Source of the DNA: Batillaria attramentaria
Taxonomy: Eukaryota > Mollusca > Gastropoda > Batillariidae
Assembly (NCBI GenBank): GCA_018292915.2
Contig: JACVVK020000341.1
Coordinates: 331,001-395,000 of the forward strand
Reading direction: 5' to 3'
DNA length: 64,000 bases
Part shown: positions 49,041 to 60,659 of the stretch, piece after piece
Layout of the letters: each line of letters opens with the position of its first letter
How positions within the stretch are numbered: the first letter of the stretch is position 1
Made by a program: the position numbers and the translations under genes
Notes under the pieces: generated by a model
Database searches by the model: none
What the model was told of the DNA's origin: nothing
What the model saw: the letters and a program-made list of their open reading frames with translations, nothing else

Positions 49041-49088
49041 GTATGTGGTGGAAAAGGACGTTAAACTTCCAAACACCCACCCACCCAC
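49041..49088 (+). mobile_element. Extremely 5'-truncated family 1 SINE with its own target duplication
   Basis: Only the last 48 bases of the element are present (GTATGTGGTGGAAAAGGACG and the ACCC tail). They are flanked by CCACAGGAACAG at 49029-49040 and 49089-49100. The intact duplication shows that this is a truncated insertion and not a deletion relic. Confidence 0.85.
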
Positions 49089-49639
49089 CCACAGGAACAG
49101 TCTGTGTCTTTGGTGGATGGGACCGCGGACTTGGACCTGCATGAAGGCGGTTAGAACTGGTAAATGCAACAGGTTGTAAAGAACTAATGAGTGTGTCCGC
49201 CTTCCTCTCAAGCTATCACCACTACCCCCAACTACCCCACCCCTTTTTCACCACCGGTCTTGGAAAAGCTGTCAGTTACCCCCCCCCCTCCCCCCCAACC
49301 CCTCATCCCCTTCTAAATCGTCGTTCACTGACAGGAAAATTATTGACTCACACTTGTTCAACATCCATGTGTCGAAGTTTCACTCTGGATAAAATTAAAA
49401 CTAACGTTTTCAGTCAATATAGCTGTCAACACGCGACAACCTCAAACCGATCTGCTTCTGTTTGGTTTGTAACGTCACCTTTTGAATTATACTCGCAGTC
49501 TAGGATGCTGGTTAAAAACATTCCATTTGTGTTAAGTCCTACTCAAACAATCAAAAACTCTGTTATCTTGCTGAACTATTACAATGTTGACATTGCAGTT
49601 TTTTGATTTTTCTTTAAGCAAAACGAGTGTTAACGAGTT

Positions 49640-50010
49640 GTGACGGCGAAACACTATGATGGACTAATGAAACATGATGAAACACTATGAAAGACTAATG
49701 AAACACGATGAAACACTATGAAAGACGAATGAAACACGATGAAACACTATGAAAGACTAATGAAACACTATGAAAGACTAATGAAACATTATGAAAGACG
49801 AATGAAACACGATGAAACACTATGAAAGACGAATGAAACACGATGAAACACTATGAAAGACTAATGAAACACTATGAAAGACTAATGAAACACGATGAAA
49901 CACTATGAAACACTATGAAAGACTAATGAAACACGATGAAACACTATGAAAGACTAATGAAACACGATGAAACACTACGAAAGACTAATGAAACACGATG
50001 AAACACTAAG
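49640..50010. repeat. Nested minisatellite built from TATGAAAGACTAATGAAACA
   Basis: Units of 21 bases (ACTATGAAAGACTAATGAAAC) and 31 bases (with an extra ACGATGAAAC) are mixed in irregular order. Confidence 0.92.
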
Positions 50011-50282
50011 GAAAGGAAGAGTATCGGGTGACGCACCATGTTGATGCGTGTTAGGTGCGGGACATTAAATGTCAGGCTCCAATAGGACCGTGTAACCGCA
50101 GCTGACAAAGATTGATGACGTGACAACACACAACACTGTCAGTGGCCTGGTGTCTGTTTTCTGGGTCAGTGTCAGGAACTCATCACCAGCAACCACCTGC
50201 CGGTTTCCATGTCAACCACTCACATTTCAGGTGGTCCGGCACAATTTACACATATTTCTGTCTTGCCGCAACTGGGAAATTG

Positions 50283-50365
50283 GGGATGGTCTAATAATAA
50301 CAATAATGATAATAATGAGGATTTGTCTGGCGCCCTACCTCCTGCTGGAGCTCTGGGCACCTCAC
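50283..50365 (-). mobile_element. LINE/SINE 3' tail with (ATT)n-like end
   Basis: The reverse complement reads AGCTCCAGCAGGAGGTAGGG then CGCCAGACAAATCC and an ATTATTATCATTATT-like tail. This is similar in layout to the ends at 30210 and 45170. Confidence 0.45.
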
Positions 50366-50374
50366 AATAGTAGA

Positions 50375-50462
50375 GTGGCAGTACATACACATGAAATACA
50401 CATGAAATACAGTCACATTACATACACATGAAATACACGTCACATACACGCTACATACACAC
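50375..50462. repeat. Short degenerate repeat of TACACATGAAATACACATG
   Basis: Several ACATGAAATACA and ACATACACG units in about 85 bases. Confidence 0.75.
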
Positions 50463-50739
50463 AGCTATGATACATCCTAACACGACATCGTAAAAGGACA
50501 ATGATGGTGACAGTGATGGTAGAGAAGTTAGTCTGTATACTACAGCCGGTCTCCATCGTACCGCGGGTCGCCATTAGCTCAGTTGTTCAGTGCTGTCCAT
50601 ATTTTATTGTTTTTCCGGCATGCATGATGTTAGCTCGTCTTCCATTTTGAACTGGAATTTCACGCGCTCTCTTGGCATGTATAAGTGCGTGTGTACACGG
50701 AGGCAGGGCAGGAATCGTGAAGGAATCTGTCGTGATCGT

Positions 50740-50866
50740 GACTTCACCTGATGGAGAAAAATCCCCTTCCAAATTCCCGGCCACCACTGGCACCAGAGGA
50801 TTTGAACCTGTAAATCCCAGGGTCTGCAGAAGGATGCCTTAACCACTAGGCCAAGCCCCCTTAAAG
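50740..50866 (-). mobile_element. tRNA-derived SINE (family 3)
   Basis: On the minus strand GGCTTGGCCTAGTGGTTAAG is a clear A box and ACAGGTTCAAATCCTCTGG a clear B box at tRNA-like spacing. A body follows (GGCCGGGAATTTGGAAGGGG) that probably runs on to about 50620. It would not fold as a functional tRNA because the acceptor ends do not pair. Confidence 0.75.
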
Positions 50867-51405
50867 TTAGAGAGACCAGTCAGCAGCGAGCGAATCAGGG
50901 TAATAATCTTGGATAAAAACCTTCACTACTAAGTGGCGTCACTCCGCAATTCAAGAACATGTGGGTCAGGGGAAAGAGGGTTCTTGTAATGCAAGTCCAC
51001 GCAAGCGAGTGTTTCTAATGAAAATGTATGGCCAGAGAACGTTTCTTTTCTACAGAGAAAATTGTCCAGCCCGGTCGACGTAATAAGGCCCGAAAAACGC
51101 CCGGGATTTGAGTTTTATTCATTCCTTCCTTTAGAATGCTGTGGATTGTCAATCCATTCAAGACAGGACTGGCAGAAATCAAGGGCAGTTTTTCACGTTT
51201 GCGTCCAGCGCTGTGAAAGATAGCGGGAACATTGCACAAGGCAGCAGCGACTGCCGTGAGTTATGGAAATCCTGGAATGTAACCAACGAATGAAGTAATG
51301 CACGCTAGGTAATAAGAGTTACGTCGTGTGAGTGTGTTGACATGTGTACGGTGAACAAAGAAGGAGAAGATTGCGAAGAGGCTTGGAACAGAATGGTACA
51401 GTCGG

Positions 51406-51528
<123 letters not shown>

Positions 51529-51529
51529 A

Positions 51530-51615
51530 TGATGATGAAACTTTATTTTTCAACGGTAAAAGTTTTGACAGAGAAGGTTCGTCAGTTTACAAACTTGCCG
51601 TTGCTAATGCTAAAA
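51530..51615 (-). mobile_element. Retroelement 3' end, subfamily A
   Basis: The same sequence as 29065-29115, extended by TTTACAAACTTGCCGTTGC. The tail is short (two ATC-like units) and again abuts (TC)n and (AC)n on the minus strand. (GA)n also lies on the other side (51639-51694). Confidence 0.7.
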
Positions 51616-51634
51616 AAAAGTAGAAAGTAGAAAA

Positions 51635-51638
<4 letters not shown>

Positions 51639-51694
<56 letters not shown>
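51639..51694. repeat. (GA)n microsatellite
   Basis: About 56 bases of uninterrupted GA. Confidence 0.95.
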
Positions 51695-51698
<4 letters not shown>

Positions 51699-52011
51699 GG
51701 ATGAATGATGAGTCCACACAGTAAACTCTTTCGTGTGTTCAGTGACGTCTACATAGCTGCGTGAAATGTCCCCAGTGACGTCATCAGACGTGGGAAAGCG
51801 GACAGAAAATCGCTGATTATTTCCTCACAAGATCCGCGCCTTTGTCCTAATTTCATTTCCACACACACACTGTGATTTACGTTCGTCAACGTGACGATTA
51901 GTGTTGTGATTCAATTTCGAGTTTCATCTTCACTACTTAATCATCATCTTAGTTAATTATCATACTTAATGATCATCTTACATAATAATCAGACTTACTT
52001 ATCATCTCGTA

Positions 52012-52056
52012 TGGGAAATTCGGACTGTCCTCCCAGGAGGAAGCGTGTCGCCGAAA
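52012..52056 (-). mobile_element. Small fragment of the family 2 end region
   Basis: GGGAAATTCGGACTGTCCTC and AAGCGTGTCGCCG match the block at 60670-60715. It is a relic only. Confidence 0.45.
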
Positions 52057-52314
52057 AAAGCATCCACTTACCCCCCCCCCTCCCCTCATGGCTGATTGTT
52101 TGTATTTTACCCATAGACGCCCCCCCCCCCCCCACTCTCTTTCTTTGATTGTTGCTTGTTGCTTGTGTTGTTTTCATTCTATCGCCCCAGGTAGACCCTC
52201 TATATTGCTGACTGTGAGATGTTTCCTGTCATGTCTCAGTCTAGTGTATGATCCTCAAGGATCAGGATATGTGGAGTGTAATCCGATTAAATGTGACCTT
52301 TCAAAGAAACGCCT

Positions 52315-52945
52315 CGAGCAATTCTCAGACACGTAAAGTCGATTTGAGAAGGCTGCATCACTTGAGAATCGATTCAACACTGGTGCACACTGAAGTCTCT
52401 CCGTACTTGTAGAGTCATCAAAAAGTGGGTTAGTCCACTGTGACGCGTCTCACATCGTGAAGAGAAATATGCCACAACTAGTCACGTGACTGCTGCAATT
52501 TGGGCAAGGTTGTATTAATTACGACTGGACTGAACACCAGTGTACAACAGACGTCTATGTACTTGAGGAAAGAGGGTTAATCTACTGATACGCAACTCAC
52601 TCCAAAATTAGAAAAGACAACTCGACACGTAATTGCAGCAATTTCTGCGAGGCTGTGTGACTTATGAATCGATTGAAAGACGTTGTAAACTACATAGCTT
52701 TATAGGGTGGGTGGGTGTTTGGGAGTTTAACGTCCTTTTCCACCACATAAGGGTGATATCAAAGACGGGGCAACGAGAAAAAAGGCTAGCACAAATATTT
52801 GGCCCCAGCCGGCGGGATTCGAACTCACGACCCGAGCATTGAGAGTCCAACGCTCTACCATTCGGCCACCCCGGCTCCCCCTACATAGCTTTATACTTGC
52901 TGAATCATCCAAAACTGGGAAATACACAAGTCACAGCGAAAAAGG
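52315..52945. repeat. Degenerate about 145-170-bp tandem repeat, roughly 3 copies, interrupted by a SINE
   Basis: Shared blocks include TGCTGCAATTT/TTGCAGCAATTT, GTACTTG with AGAGTCATC / GAATCATCC, and GGGTTAATCTACTGATACGC / GGGTTAGTCCACTGTGACGC. The SINE at 52705-52880 lies in the last copy. Confidence 0.7.
52705..52880 (-). mobile_element. tRNA-derived SINE (family 1), full length with 15-bp target duplication
   Basis: Read on the minus strand it starts GGGGAGCCGGGGTGGCCGAA. It has a tRNA-like A box (TGGCCGAATGGTAGAGC), a B box (GTTCGAATCC) and a 3' body ending in AAGGACGTTAAAC and (ACCC)n. The anticodon loop region reads like CTTCTAA, as in tRNA-Arg(UCU). It is flanked by perfect copies of CTACATAGCTTTATA at 52690-52704 and 52881-52895, so both ends are exact. 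This is the reference copy for the family in this window. It sits in the third unit of a degenerate tandem repeat. Confidence 0.93.
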
Positions 52946-53180
52946 GCAAAAGAACATGTTACTTTCCTGGAGCATGGAACCACTCCGTCATTTTCTTTAA
53001 CCAGCAAATTGAGCAGTTTTCAAAAACACATCTGTACATTGGCTCGGTAGTGGACTGTCCCAAAACTTGAACCCTGGGCACAAATGGGTTAATGTGATTG
53101 CTGGTCGAGGCACTCAGGCAGTCTCCAGGATTTGTGTAACCTTGACGCAGTGTGGTGGTGGAGGTGATAGGGGATCTGTG

Positions 53181-53967
53181 GCGGGGAAAAGTGCAGGCTG
53201 TGAGCCCAGTGAACTGTGAGACTAGAGGGCTGGGGAAAAGTGCAGGCTGTGAGCCCAGTGAACTGTGAGACTAGAGGGCTGGGGAAAAGTGCAGGCTGTG
53301 AGCCCAGTGAACTGTGAGACTAGAGGGCTGGGGAAAAGTGCAGGCTGTGAGCCCACTGAACTGTGAGACTAGAGGGCTGGGGAAAAGTGCAGGCTGTGAG
53401 CCCAGTGAACTTTGAGACTAGAGGGCTGGGGAAAAGTGCAGGCTGTGAGCCCAGTGAACTGTGAGACTAGAGGGCTGGGGAAACGTGCAGGCTGTGAGCC
53501 CAGTGAACTGTGAGACTAGAGGGCTGGGGAAACGTGCAGGCTGTGAGCCCAGTGAACTGTGAGACTAGAGGGCTGGGGAAAAGTGCAGGCTGTGAGCCCA
53601 GTGAACTGTGAGACTAGAGGGCTGGGGAAAAGTGCAGGCTGTGAGCCCAGTGAACTGTGAGACTAGAGGGCTGGGGAAACGTGCAGGCTGTGAGCCCAGT
53701 GAACTGTGAGACTAGAGAGCTGGGGAAACGTGCAGGCTGTGAGCCCAGTGAACTGTGAGACTAGAGGGCTGGGGAAAAGTGCAGGCTGTGAGCCCAGTGA
53801 ACTGTGAGACTAGAGGGCTGGGGAAAAGTGCAGGCTGTGAGCCCAGTGAACTGTGAGACTAGAGAGCTGGGGAAAAGTGCAGGCCGTGAGCCCAGTGAAC
53901 TGTGAGACTAGAGAGCTGGGGAAAAGTGCAGGCTGTGAGCCCAGTGAACTGTGAGACTAGAGAGCTG
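53181..53967. repeat. 49-bp minisatellite, 16 copies
   Basis: Units GCTGGGGAAAAGTGCAGGCT, then GTGAGCCCAGTGAACTGTGA, then GACTAGAGG. AAAAGTG/AAACGTG and AGAGGGC/AGAGAGC variants cluster along the array, marking unit lineages. Confidence 0.97.
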
Positions 53968-54284
53968 GCCTGTGGATGACTTGTTGGCCAATTAATTGTC
54001 ACATCGATCTTAGTCTGCCCTCAATCGTGCTGCACGTGTGACGCGTAATACAGGCGCCAAATGGGGGGAAAATAGAATTATGACATGCGGCTGACACTAG
54101 ATGCTGTTGGGATACAGGTCTTCTTCTACCGCAGTCTCCCTCCAGGATTGTGTTCATAAATGTATGAGGAGACAGGCTCCTCGTGATAAACAGAAATGTG
54201 TGAAGTCGATCGGACATAGCTCCAAAAAGCATCAAAACAACCGAGCATTCCAGGGCGTGTGATAAAATAACCTGCATCTTTAGG

Positions 54285-54286
<2 letters not shown>

Positions 54287-54320
<34 letters not shown>
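54287..54320. repeat. (GT)n microsatellite
   Basis: About 34 bases of GT abutting D1 copy 2. Confidence 0.93.
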
Positions 54321-54321
<1 letters not shown>

Positions 54322-54323
<2 letters not shown>

Positions 54324-54482
54324 GGAACTGTTTCGCTCATGCGTGCACCTGTATTCTCGAAATATCCTATCTTGATGATTAGTACAGCTCTTAATGCAAT
54401 AAAATGTTGTTCACACTTTGCGCGAGCGGTCAAATATTCAAATTCTGCGATTGTTGTTACACTGCTAAGACGCTCAATGTGG
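54322..54482 (+). repeat. Dispersed repeat D1, copy 2
   Basis: Aligns to 1370-1526 over about 150 bases at an estimated 75-80 percent identity by eye, in the same orientation. It begins right after a (GT)n tract at 54287-54320. Confidence 0.75.
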
Positions 54483-54837
54483 ACGCCGCGTCATCGAGTA
54501 CGCTTCTGTTGGCTCAGTACCAGCATTACAGACGCTGTCACTGTCCAGGTGTCTAGGCTTTGTGGTGATAGATACCACGGAAACAGCTCAGGACGATCTG
54601 TGGCAGCATTATCCCCCTTACACTTCAGTAAAGCCACGACAAGCACAGTGTGTGCGTCCTTTGGTCTTATTCCAAACAATCATGGTCTCCGACAGACTGC
54701 AAACTTAAAAAGCTAAAACAGCGTCGACCTGTCCCCCAGTCAGTGCCAGCGTTGACTAATTGAATACCAGCTCCTTCGGCAAAACGTCTCATGAGCCACA
54801 GAAGAGATTTTTTTCCTACCGCTTTTTTTCTTTTTTT

Positions 54838-55180
54838 CTTTTCTTTCTTGCCCTGCGACATGAACTTAGGAGCTTCCTGTATGCGCCTGAGGCGACAATA
54901 CTAGTGGCGACGGCCATCTTCAGCGACGGAGGGCAGACTCAAACGTACTCACAGTGTACAGGTTTATAGCGAGTGCTGTTAAGAAGGCGTATTTTTTATG
55001 CAGTGTACCTCTTTGTTTTTTTCTTGCCTTGCAACTTGAATTTAGGAGCTTGCTGTATGCGCCTAAGGCGACAGAAATAGTCGAGACCGTCATTTTCAGC
55101 AGCTGAGAGCGCAGTCAAGTGTACTCACAGTGTACAGGTTGATGGCAAGTGTTGTTAAGAACGTGTAGTTTGATGCGGTG
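54838..55180. repeat. Tandem duplication of about 174 bp
   Basis: TTAGGAGCTTCCTGTATGCG / TTAGGAGCTTGCTGTATGCG, GGCGACA, and ACTCACAGTGTACAGGTT occur in both halves, each preceded by a T-rich tract. Confidence 0.88.
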
Positions 55181-55361
55181 CATAGACACAGTAAGTTCTG
55201 TTCAAACGCGTATTTTTTACGACTAAGTATTAACACTGTGAGTGGTATAACCATTCTCCTTGCAGTGCATTCACTTTGCATTACTACCACTCCGCCCGCA
55301 ACACTTTTCACTGTTCGAAAATGATGCAACTGTATCTGCTAACGGAGAAATCAAGTGACCC

Positions 55362-55371
55362 CCCCCCCCCA

Positions 55372-55407
<36 letters not shown>

Positions 55408-55425
55408 GCGATCCCCCCCCCCCCT
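55362..55425. repeat. C-run, (CA)n, C-run
   Basis: About ten C, about 30 bases of CA, then about ten C at 55415-55424. Confidence 0.9.
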
Positions 55426-55993
55426 CATTTTGCGCCGTACAGTTTGAGGACTGCAGAGCAGCGAGTGAATAAAAAAGCATGACCCGTTGGTGATTTCTGT
55501 TTTTTGTCATTTTTTTTAAAGGCTAGAGATGGGAGACTAATTGGGACAGCGCCTACGGCTGTAGTGCATGTTGTCATCATTACTGACGGACAAAATGTTC
55601 ACGTGTGGTGGCACACTGACTTTGCCTCATTACGTTCCATGCGGTTAACGCCGGAGAAAACAATGCTTGAGGAAATAAAAAAAATCCCATAGAATAAATG
55701 AATTATGCAAACGCATTGTACACACCCTTTGGTGAGGAATTATTGGCTGTAGGCATTCATTAGATTCTGCTCAATAATTGATAGCTGAGAATTAGTCTAT
55801 GCTGTTTGCCTAAACATTCACTCACTCACTCTGCTCAATAGTTGGTAGTGTCTTGTGCCAAATCCAGATACCAGTGGCAGCCCCATCACCACCACCCCAC
55901 CCCCCATCCCCAAAGAAAACAACAACAACAACAACAACAACAACAAAAACAACAACAAAAACAACAAACAAACAAAAGCCAAAAGAAAAAACC

Positions 55994-56152
55994 CAACAAA
56001 ACCAAAACCCCCAAAAGCAAACTAACAAAACCAAAACCCCCAAAAGCAAACTAACAAAACCAAAACCCCCAAAAGCAAACTAACAAAACCAAAACCCCCA
56101 AAAGCAAACTAACAAAACCAAAACCCCCAAAAGCAAACTAACAAAACCAAAA
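55994..56152. repeat. 29-bp minisatellite, about 5 copies, A/C-rich
   Basis: Units CTAACAAAACCAAAACCCCC plus AAAAGCAAA. It is preceded by (AAC)n from 55918. Confidence 0.93.
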
Positions 56153-58018
56153 ATGACAACAACAAAAAACAAAACAAAAAAACAGTACAAGTTGTGTAAC
56201 AGACGGGAATCGAAGCCACAACCCGAACAGCGTCAGTCCATTGCCCTGCCGGAAGACTCAGCTCCCTTTGCTCGGCACGGCAGGATTAAAATGACACCCA
56301 GAAAAAATAAAGGCTGGAAGACACTATCGTGTAAATTGAATTGTGAACTGCTTCAATACAATCAAGTTTTCCGATCGGTCGCCGCAATGCCGACATGGCA
56401 GAATACGTCTAACACAAGGCTGCAATTTGTCGTTGTTGAAGGTGTCCAACATCAGATGGCAGATTCAATTTCTACTTCTGTCATGCGACACATTTTTCAT
56501 TTTCTGCGACGGCGACGCCGGAGGCACTTTTCCTTTTTCGTGCACGCAGGAATAGGAAACTGTCCATCATGAATAAATATCATGTCTCCAAGCACCGCTG
56601 CTCAGCTTGACCTGTTAAAAACACACCGTCTTGAAACAATACACTGTAAAAATCTGAGCTGAGGGGGGAAGAATATGAGACTGACAAAAATGTCAAGTGC
56701 GATGTGAGAAGGAGTTGCTCATGTCTGGATTGCGAAATAGACCTGGTAACACGGCCCTCTAGCGGAGTATTGTTTACAAACTCCACTAACCTGGGGGCGT
56801 ATCGCGGGTCATTGCTCGGCCAACGAAAACAACAAGATCTTTGTTTACTCACAGCGGGCAGCAGTTTCGATTTAAACAGAAAATCGTTTTGTTTTGTTTT
56901 CCCAGTTTCACTCAGCATGTAGGCTTGCGAATACGAGTTTGAGATTGTGAAGGGTATGGGGAAATCAGAGCAGGGAAGCAACTTTCGTTTTTCACTAATT
57001 AAGCACGTGCCCTTCCTATATCAAAACAAGATGGTTTCTCTGGAGTCTGCATGGTTTTGTTGAGATGAAACACATGAAACCTTTCTGTTCACGACGAATT
57101 AGCTTAGTGTAGGTCTTCTAGAAAAAACGATTAAGTTTTTGTTGGAATCTGACTACAGCCAGTGAACAAGCACATGCGGGTGGTTATCAAGATTTGAACC
57201 CGTCACCTTGTGATCTTGCGTTCAGCCACATATATGAACAATCCTGACATCCCCTCCAAGATGCAACAACCAACAATAGATACCAACAATAATCCAGGTC
57301 AGGCGCCAGTCCAAAAATCTGCCTCAGCCCTAAGGGAGCCTACGTACTATCCCGAGTCTGTGTGTGCGCCAGAGACCATGTGATTTGTCGGGCTGAACCG
57401 TAGGCTGTCTAGTGACTGAATCAAGATGAAATGAAACCACCAGACACCCAGCAACCAGACCTAATTACGTATCACCCATGCAGCGAACACAGAGACAGAT
57501 CATCAGGCTTGCATCCCCACGTGTAAATGAATCATTCACGTTGTCTGCCGTCTCACTTCTGTATCCAACATCCTCACCATCCTATCGCTTCCTTCGCCGG
57601 CAACCTGATCTGCGTGCTGATGGCAAACCAAGATATCGTGTATAACGTAATGAAGTCACGGCAGACATCTTATGGAAAAGATTCGGAATCAGGAAAAATA
57701 TCAAGATCTTTGCAAGCTGAATGATTACTGGTATCTTTGTTGAGGGCTTGGTTGTACTGTGTACGGAGACATTGCCGTATTCCTAAAATACCACGTGTAA
57801 TTATAAAATGGTTTTAGCACGTGATGTAACTTATACATACGGCAGATGGAGACAGTCTGCCGGATCATGGCCTCGTTACAAACTTCTGTAAAGTCTGCTC
57901 TTGAGTCGATGTTGATCTGACCAACACTGACTGAATCAGATCATGTGACTGGCGTGGGACTCTGGCTGCTTCGGTTCATGTTTTTGCTGCAGAAGAATTC
58001 AGAAGACACCGTGATATC
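56153..58018. other. No gene seen; possible tRNA-like relics
   Basis: GGCTTCGATTCCCGTC (minus strand, near 56205) and GGGTTCAAATCTTG (minus, near 57190) resemble B boxes of old SINEs. No exon is supported. Confidence 0.5.
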
Positions 58019-58405
58019 AACCTCGCCCAATATCATACTCGCAGACTTGGTCTCCCACGCCCCCCCCCCCCACCCCCGCCGCCAAAACACAAAAAAACAA
58101 CAACAACAACAAAAAACGTGAACATGAGGGACACAGACCGCGAGATACAGAGAATGGGCCACGTTATGAGAACCATAGTACTAACATCGTCCATTCTCCT
58201 ACTCGCATAGTTTGTGTCTCCCACGTCCATTTCACAGCCGTGGACACGAGGGACGCAGACCACGAGGTATAGAGAATGGGCCGCGCTGATGAGAAACCCT
58301 AATACTAATGTCGCCCATTCTCATACTCGCATAGTTTGTGTCTCCCATGTCCAGTTCACTACCGTGGACACGAGGGACAGAGGCCGCTGGTACCGAGAAT
58401 GGGCG
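58019..58405. repeat. 123-bp tandem repeat, about 3 copies
   Basis: ACTCGCATAGTTTGTGTCTC recurs at 58201 and 58324, with the related ACTCGCAGACTTGGTCTCCC at 58037. ACACGAGGGAC and GAGAATGGGC recur in register. The copies are moderately diverged. Confidence 0.88.
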
Positions 58406-59868
58406 TCTCCCAAGCCGATAAGGACCTGTGTCAGGAACGGTTCTGTCCGCTACGACAGCAGCGACCGAGGCGACGGGCGGGAGTGGGGAAGGGCCGGATC
58501 TGCAGCGAGCGCGGTGGTTGTGTGGTGAGTCGGATTGTGAGGTGGCACATTTCACGTGGGGACCACGCGCACAGGACAACTACAGCGGCATCTACACCAG
58601 GACCGGGAACAACCGCCACAGACGTCGTGGATGGAGTAGTACTGAACGAGCTCCAGAGAGAATTGCTGGCCAGTTTATAATTGCAGCATTGCACGTGCGG
58701 ACAGTCGAACTCCCCTGAAGCGTAGTGTCGTGAGATTAGTAGCGCGTCAGATCTGCCTTGTGCATTAACCCGCGGTCAGTTCCAATGTTGCGACCCGCGT
58801 CTGGAGGGAACTTAGTTGACAAGACAAACAGCTGTTGTGTGTATTCTGCAGGTAGATAACTGACTCCTTCAAAACTGTTTGTCATTTCCGACAATTCATA
58901 CAGAACTCTAGAAGAGCAATGACTTTCACATGAAAAGTGTGACTAGTACTGTGTTTTAGCGTACTTACAGTTGAAGATAGACTCGAATCAGTTTTACGTG
59001 TAGGTTAGTTTTCAACTCAGATCGTCAGCCCCCGATGTTGTCTGGTCTAACAGAGCGGATCGTTTGGTGAACAGACAAGAGGTTGTAATCCCTCCCAATA
59101 TCGCGCCAACATACTCCCTTAACGAGGATCAGCCGAGGGTCGCCGCTATTTTGTTCTAAGGCCACGCCACAAGCCGATTATTTCCAAATCACTTGTGTCT
59201 TCATAGTCTGGGGCAGTTGTCCCCATCTCGGCACTGTAACTGCTTGCACGTACAGCGCACTGTGACCTAAGGAATATCGACTACTCGCGTGTTTGTGGGT
59301 TTTTCTGGTGTGTGTTGTGTCTCCGGGGGTGTTGACAGTCACTGCTCGTAAAGAAAGATGACAACAGAAGAAAATCGTTGCATGATGTCACATTAGGTGG
59401 TTGTATTTCAGCTCATTGATTTGTTTAGACTGTGAACGACGGTAGAAAGGTGTAAGAGCTGATAGCAGCCTTGTCATAGTACTAGGCATGAAACTAAGCT
59501 ATAGTTTGGAAGCCAGTATATAAGTCACTGTATTGGTACACAGACGTACAAGAAAAGACTGAATTACCGAGAAACATCTGCTCGCGCTTTCGTTGGCGAC
59601 CGTCTGTACGTAACAATACGGAATCGAAGAGAACGTAGAAGGAAGAATTCCACATCTTCCCTCAGACAAACACGATCTCTGATTAAAAAAAGCCAGCAGC
59701 GTGCGCGAGCTATCAATTTTCACGGCCGCCAAGCTTTTTTTGCGCCTGAGGAGAATTCATTTTTGTGACAGCGCTGTGGGACATACTTTCTCACCACTTG
59801 TGTTTTGCTGACGGTCCGTGTTTTCTGATCACCCGGAGACGACAGACGCTAGCGGGAATTCCAGAAAG
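58406..59868. other. Upstream region of the candidate exon
   Basis: Rather GC-balanced unique sequence with few simple repeats, which is unusual for this window. It may contain the promoter and 5' UTR of the gene starting at 59869. No exon was identified with confidence. Confidence 0.45.
59517..59524 (+). promoter_or_regulatory. Possible TATA box
   Basis: TATATAAG lies about 345 bases upstream of the ATG at 59869. The spacing would allow a 5' UTR of roughly 315 bases. A match this short occurs often by chance, and no initiator was confirmed. Confidence 0.15.
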
Positions 59869-60054
59869 ATGGGTGACAGTCACGTGTCTAGTCCCGTCAC
59901 AAATCTGGAGGATGGGAACGTGGTGAGTCCTCACGAGTACTGTCAGGACTACGGAAACTCCGCCTTCTTTGACAACTACGGCGGTTATTTCAACACCACA
60001 GTCTACCCGTGTACTGCCGAGGATTATGACAGTATTGAAGGAGATGAGTATAAG
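59869..60054 (+). CDS. Probable first coding exon, 62 codons, gene uncertain (possibly a Rab26-like N-terminus)
   Basis: The ATG at 59869 has a strong Kozak context (A at -3, G at +4). The frame then runs 62 codons to GAG TAT AAG followed by GTAAGA, a near-consensus donor in phase 0. The peptide begins MGDSHVSSPVTNLEDG. It is acidic and rich in tyrosine (7 Tyr), with two Cys and one NTT sequon, and shows no signal peptide or membrane segment. Codon use looks coding-like and it contains no simple repeat, unlike nearly every other open frame here. The frame stays open upstream to 59818, so an upstream start is possible. CCAG at 59861-59864 could also be an acceptor, which would make this an internal exon. 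The end, SIEGDEYK, would join in frame to TILVGDSGVGKT of the Rab exon at 39851, as in the Y-x-x-K-hydrophobic-GD entry of Rab26/37 proteins. That exon lies 20 kb upstream, however. The N-terminus of an unrelated protein is an equal possibility. Confidence 0.6.
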
Positions 60055-60082
60055 GTAAGACTTTCTCTTTTCACTTTAGTCT

Positions 60083-60130
60083 GTGTGTAGTAGCAGTAGT
60101 GTAGTCTGTGTGTAGTAGCAGTAGTAGTTC
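60083..60130. repeat. Two-copy repeat of TCTGTGTGTAGTAGCAGTAG
   Basis: A short direct duplication 30 bases after the donor at 60055. Confidence 0.8.
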
Positions 60131-60659
60131 AGTGTGTGTGTACAGTGGTTTTTCTTTTTCTTTATATTCTCCCCTTCAACGACTTGTATCAAGGTAATTC
60201 GTTCAGAAGAGACCGTTCTGCGTAGTGCCGGTATTAGGGTAAAGTTTTGTCTGGCCTGTGGTGTAGCAATGTCAGGCAGCATTTCCGGAGTTGCCTGTTA
60301 AAAGCTGCACCCAGCTGAAAAGGGCTATAGCTCTTTAGCAAAGTGTCGTTATTATTTGATATGGACTACGTACAATCATGTCCATTAAACACCTGTAATT
60401 ACCGAAAACAGGAGTTCCGTCCCTTGACCATTACTTGTACTGACGGCTGATTCGGACTAACCAAACCAAAACATTGTCGTATCTCCAACGCTATTACTAT
60501 TTCAGTAACTTAGTGATGTATTTTGGTGTAATCGCTCCTTCCTTTTCCATAAAACACCTTGTGCCACTAGACAAACGCCAGGGCCTGAGGCTTTTGTTGT
60601 TGTTTTTGTTGTTGTTGTTGTTGTTTTTTTTTTTGTGGTTTTTTTTTAAAACTACTTTA

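Noticed and set aside
58214..58718. Overlapping frames of 96-114 codons before the candidate exon
   Set aside because: Several frames on both strands are open together over a GC-rich stretch and the 123-bp repeat; no known domain.
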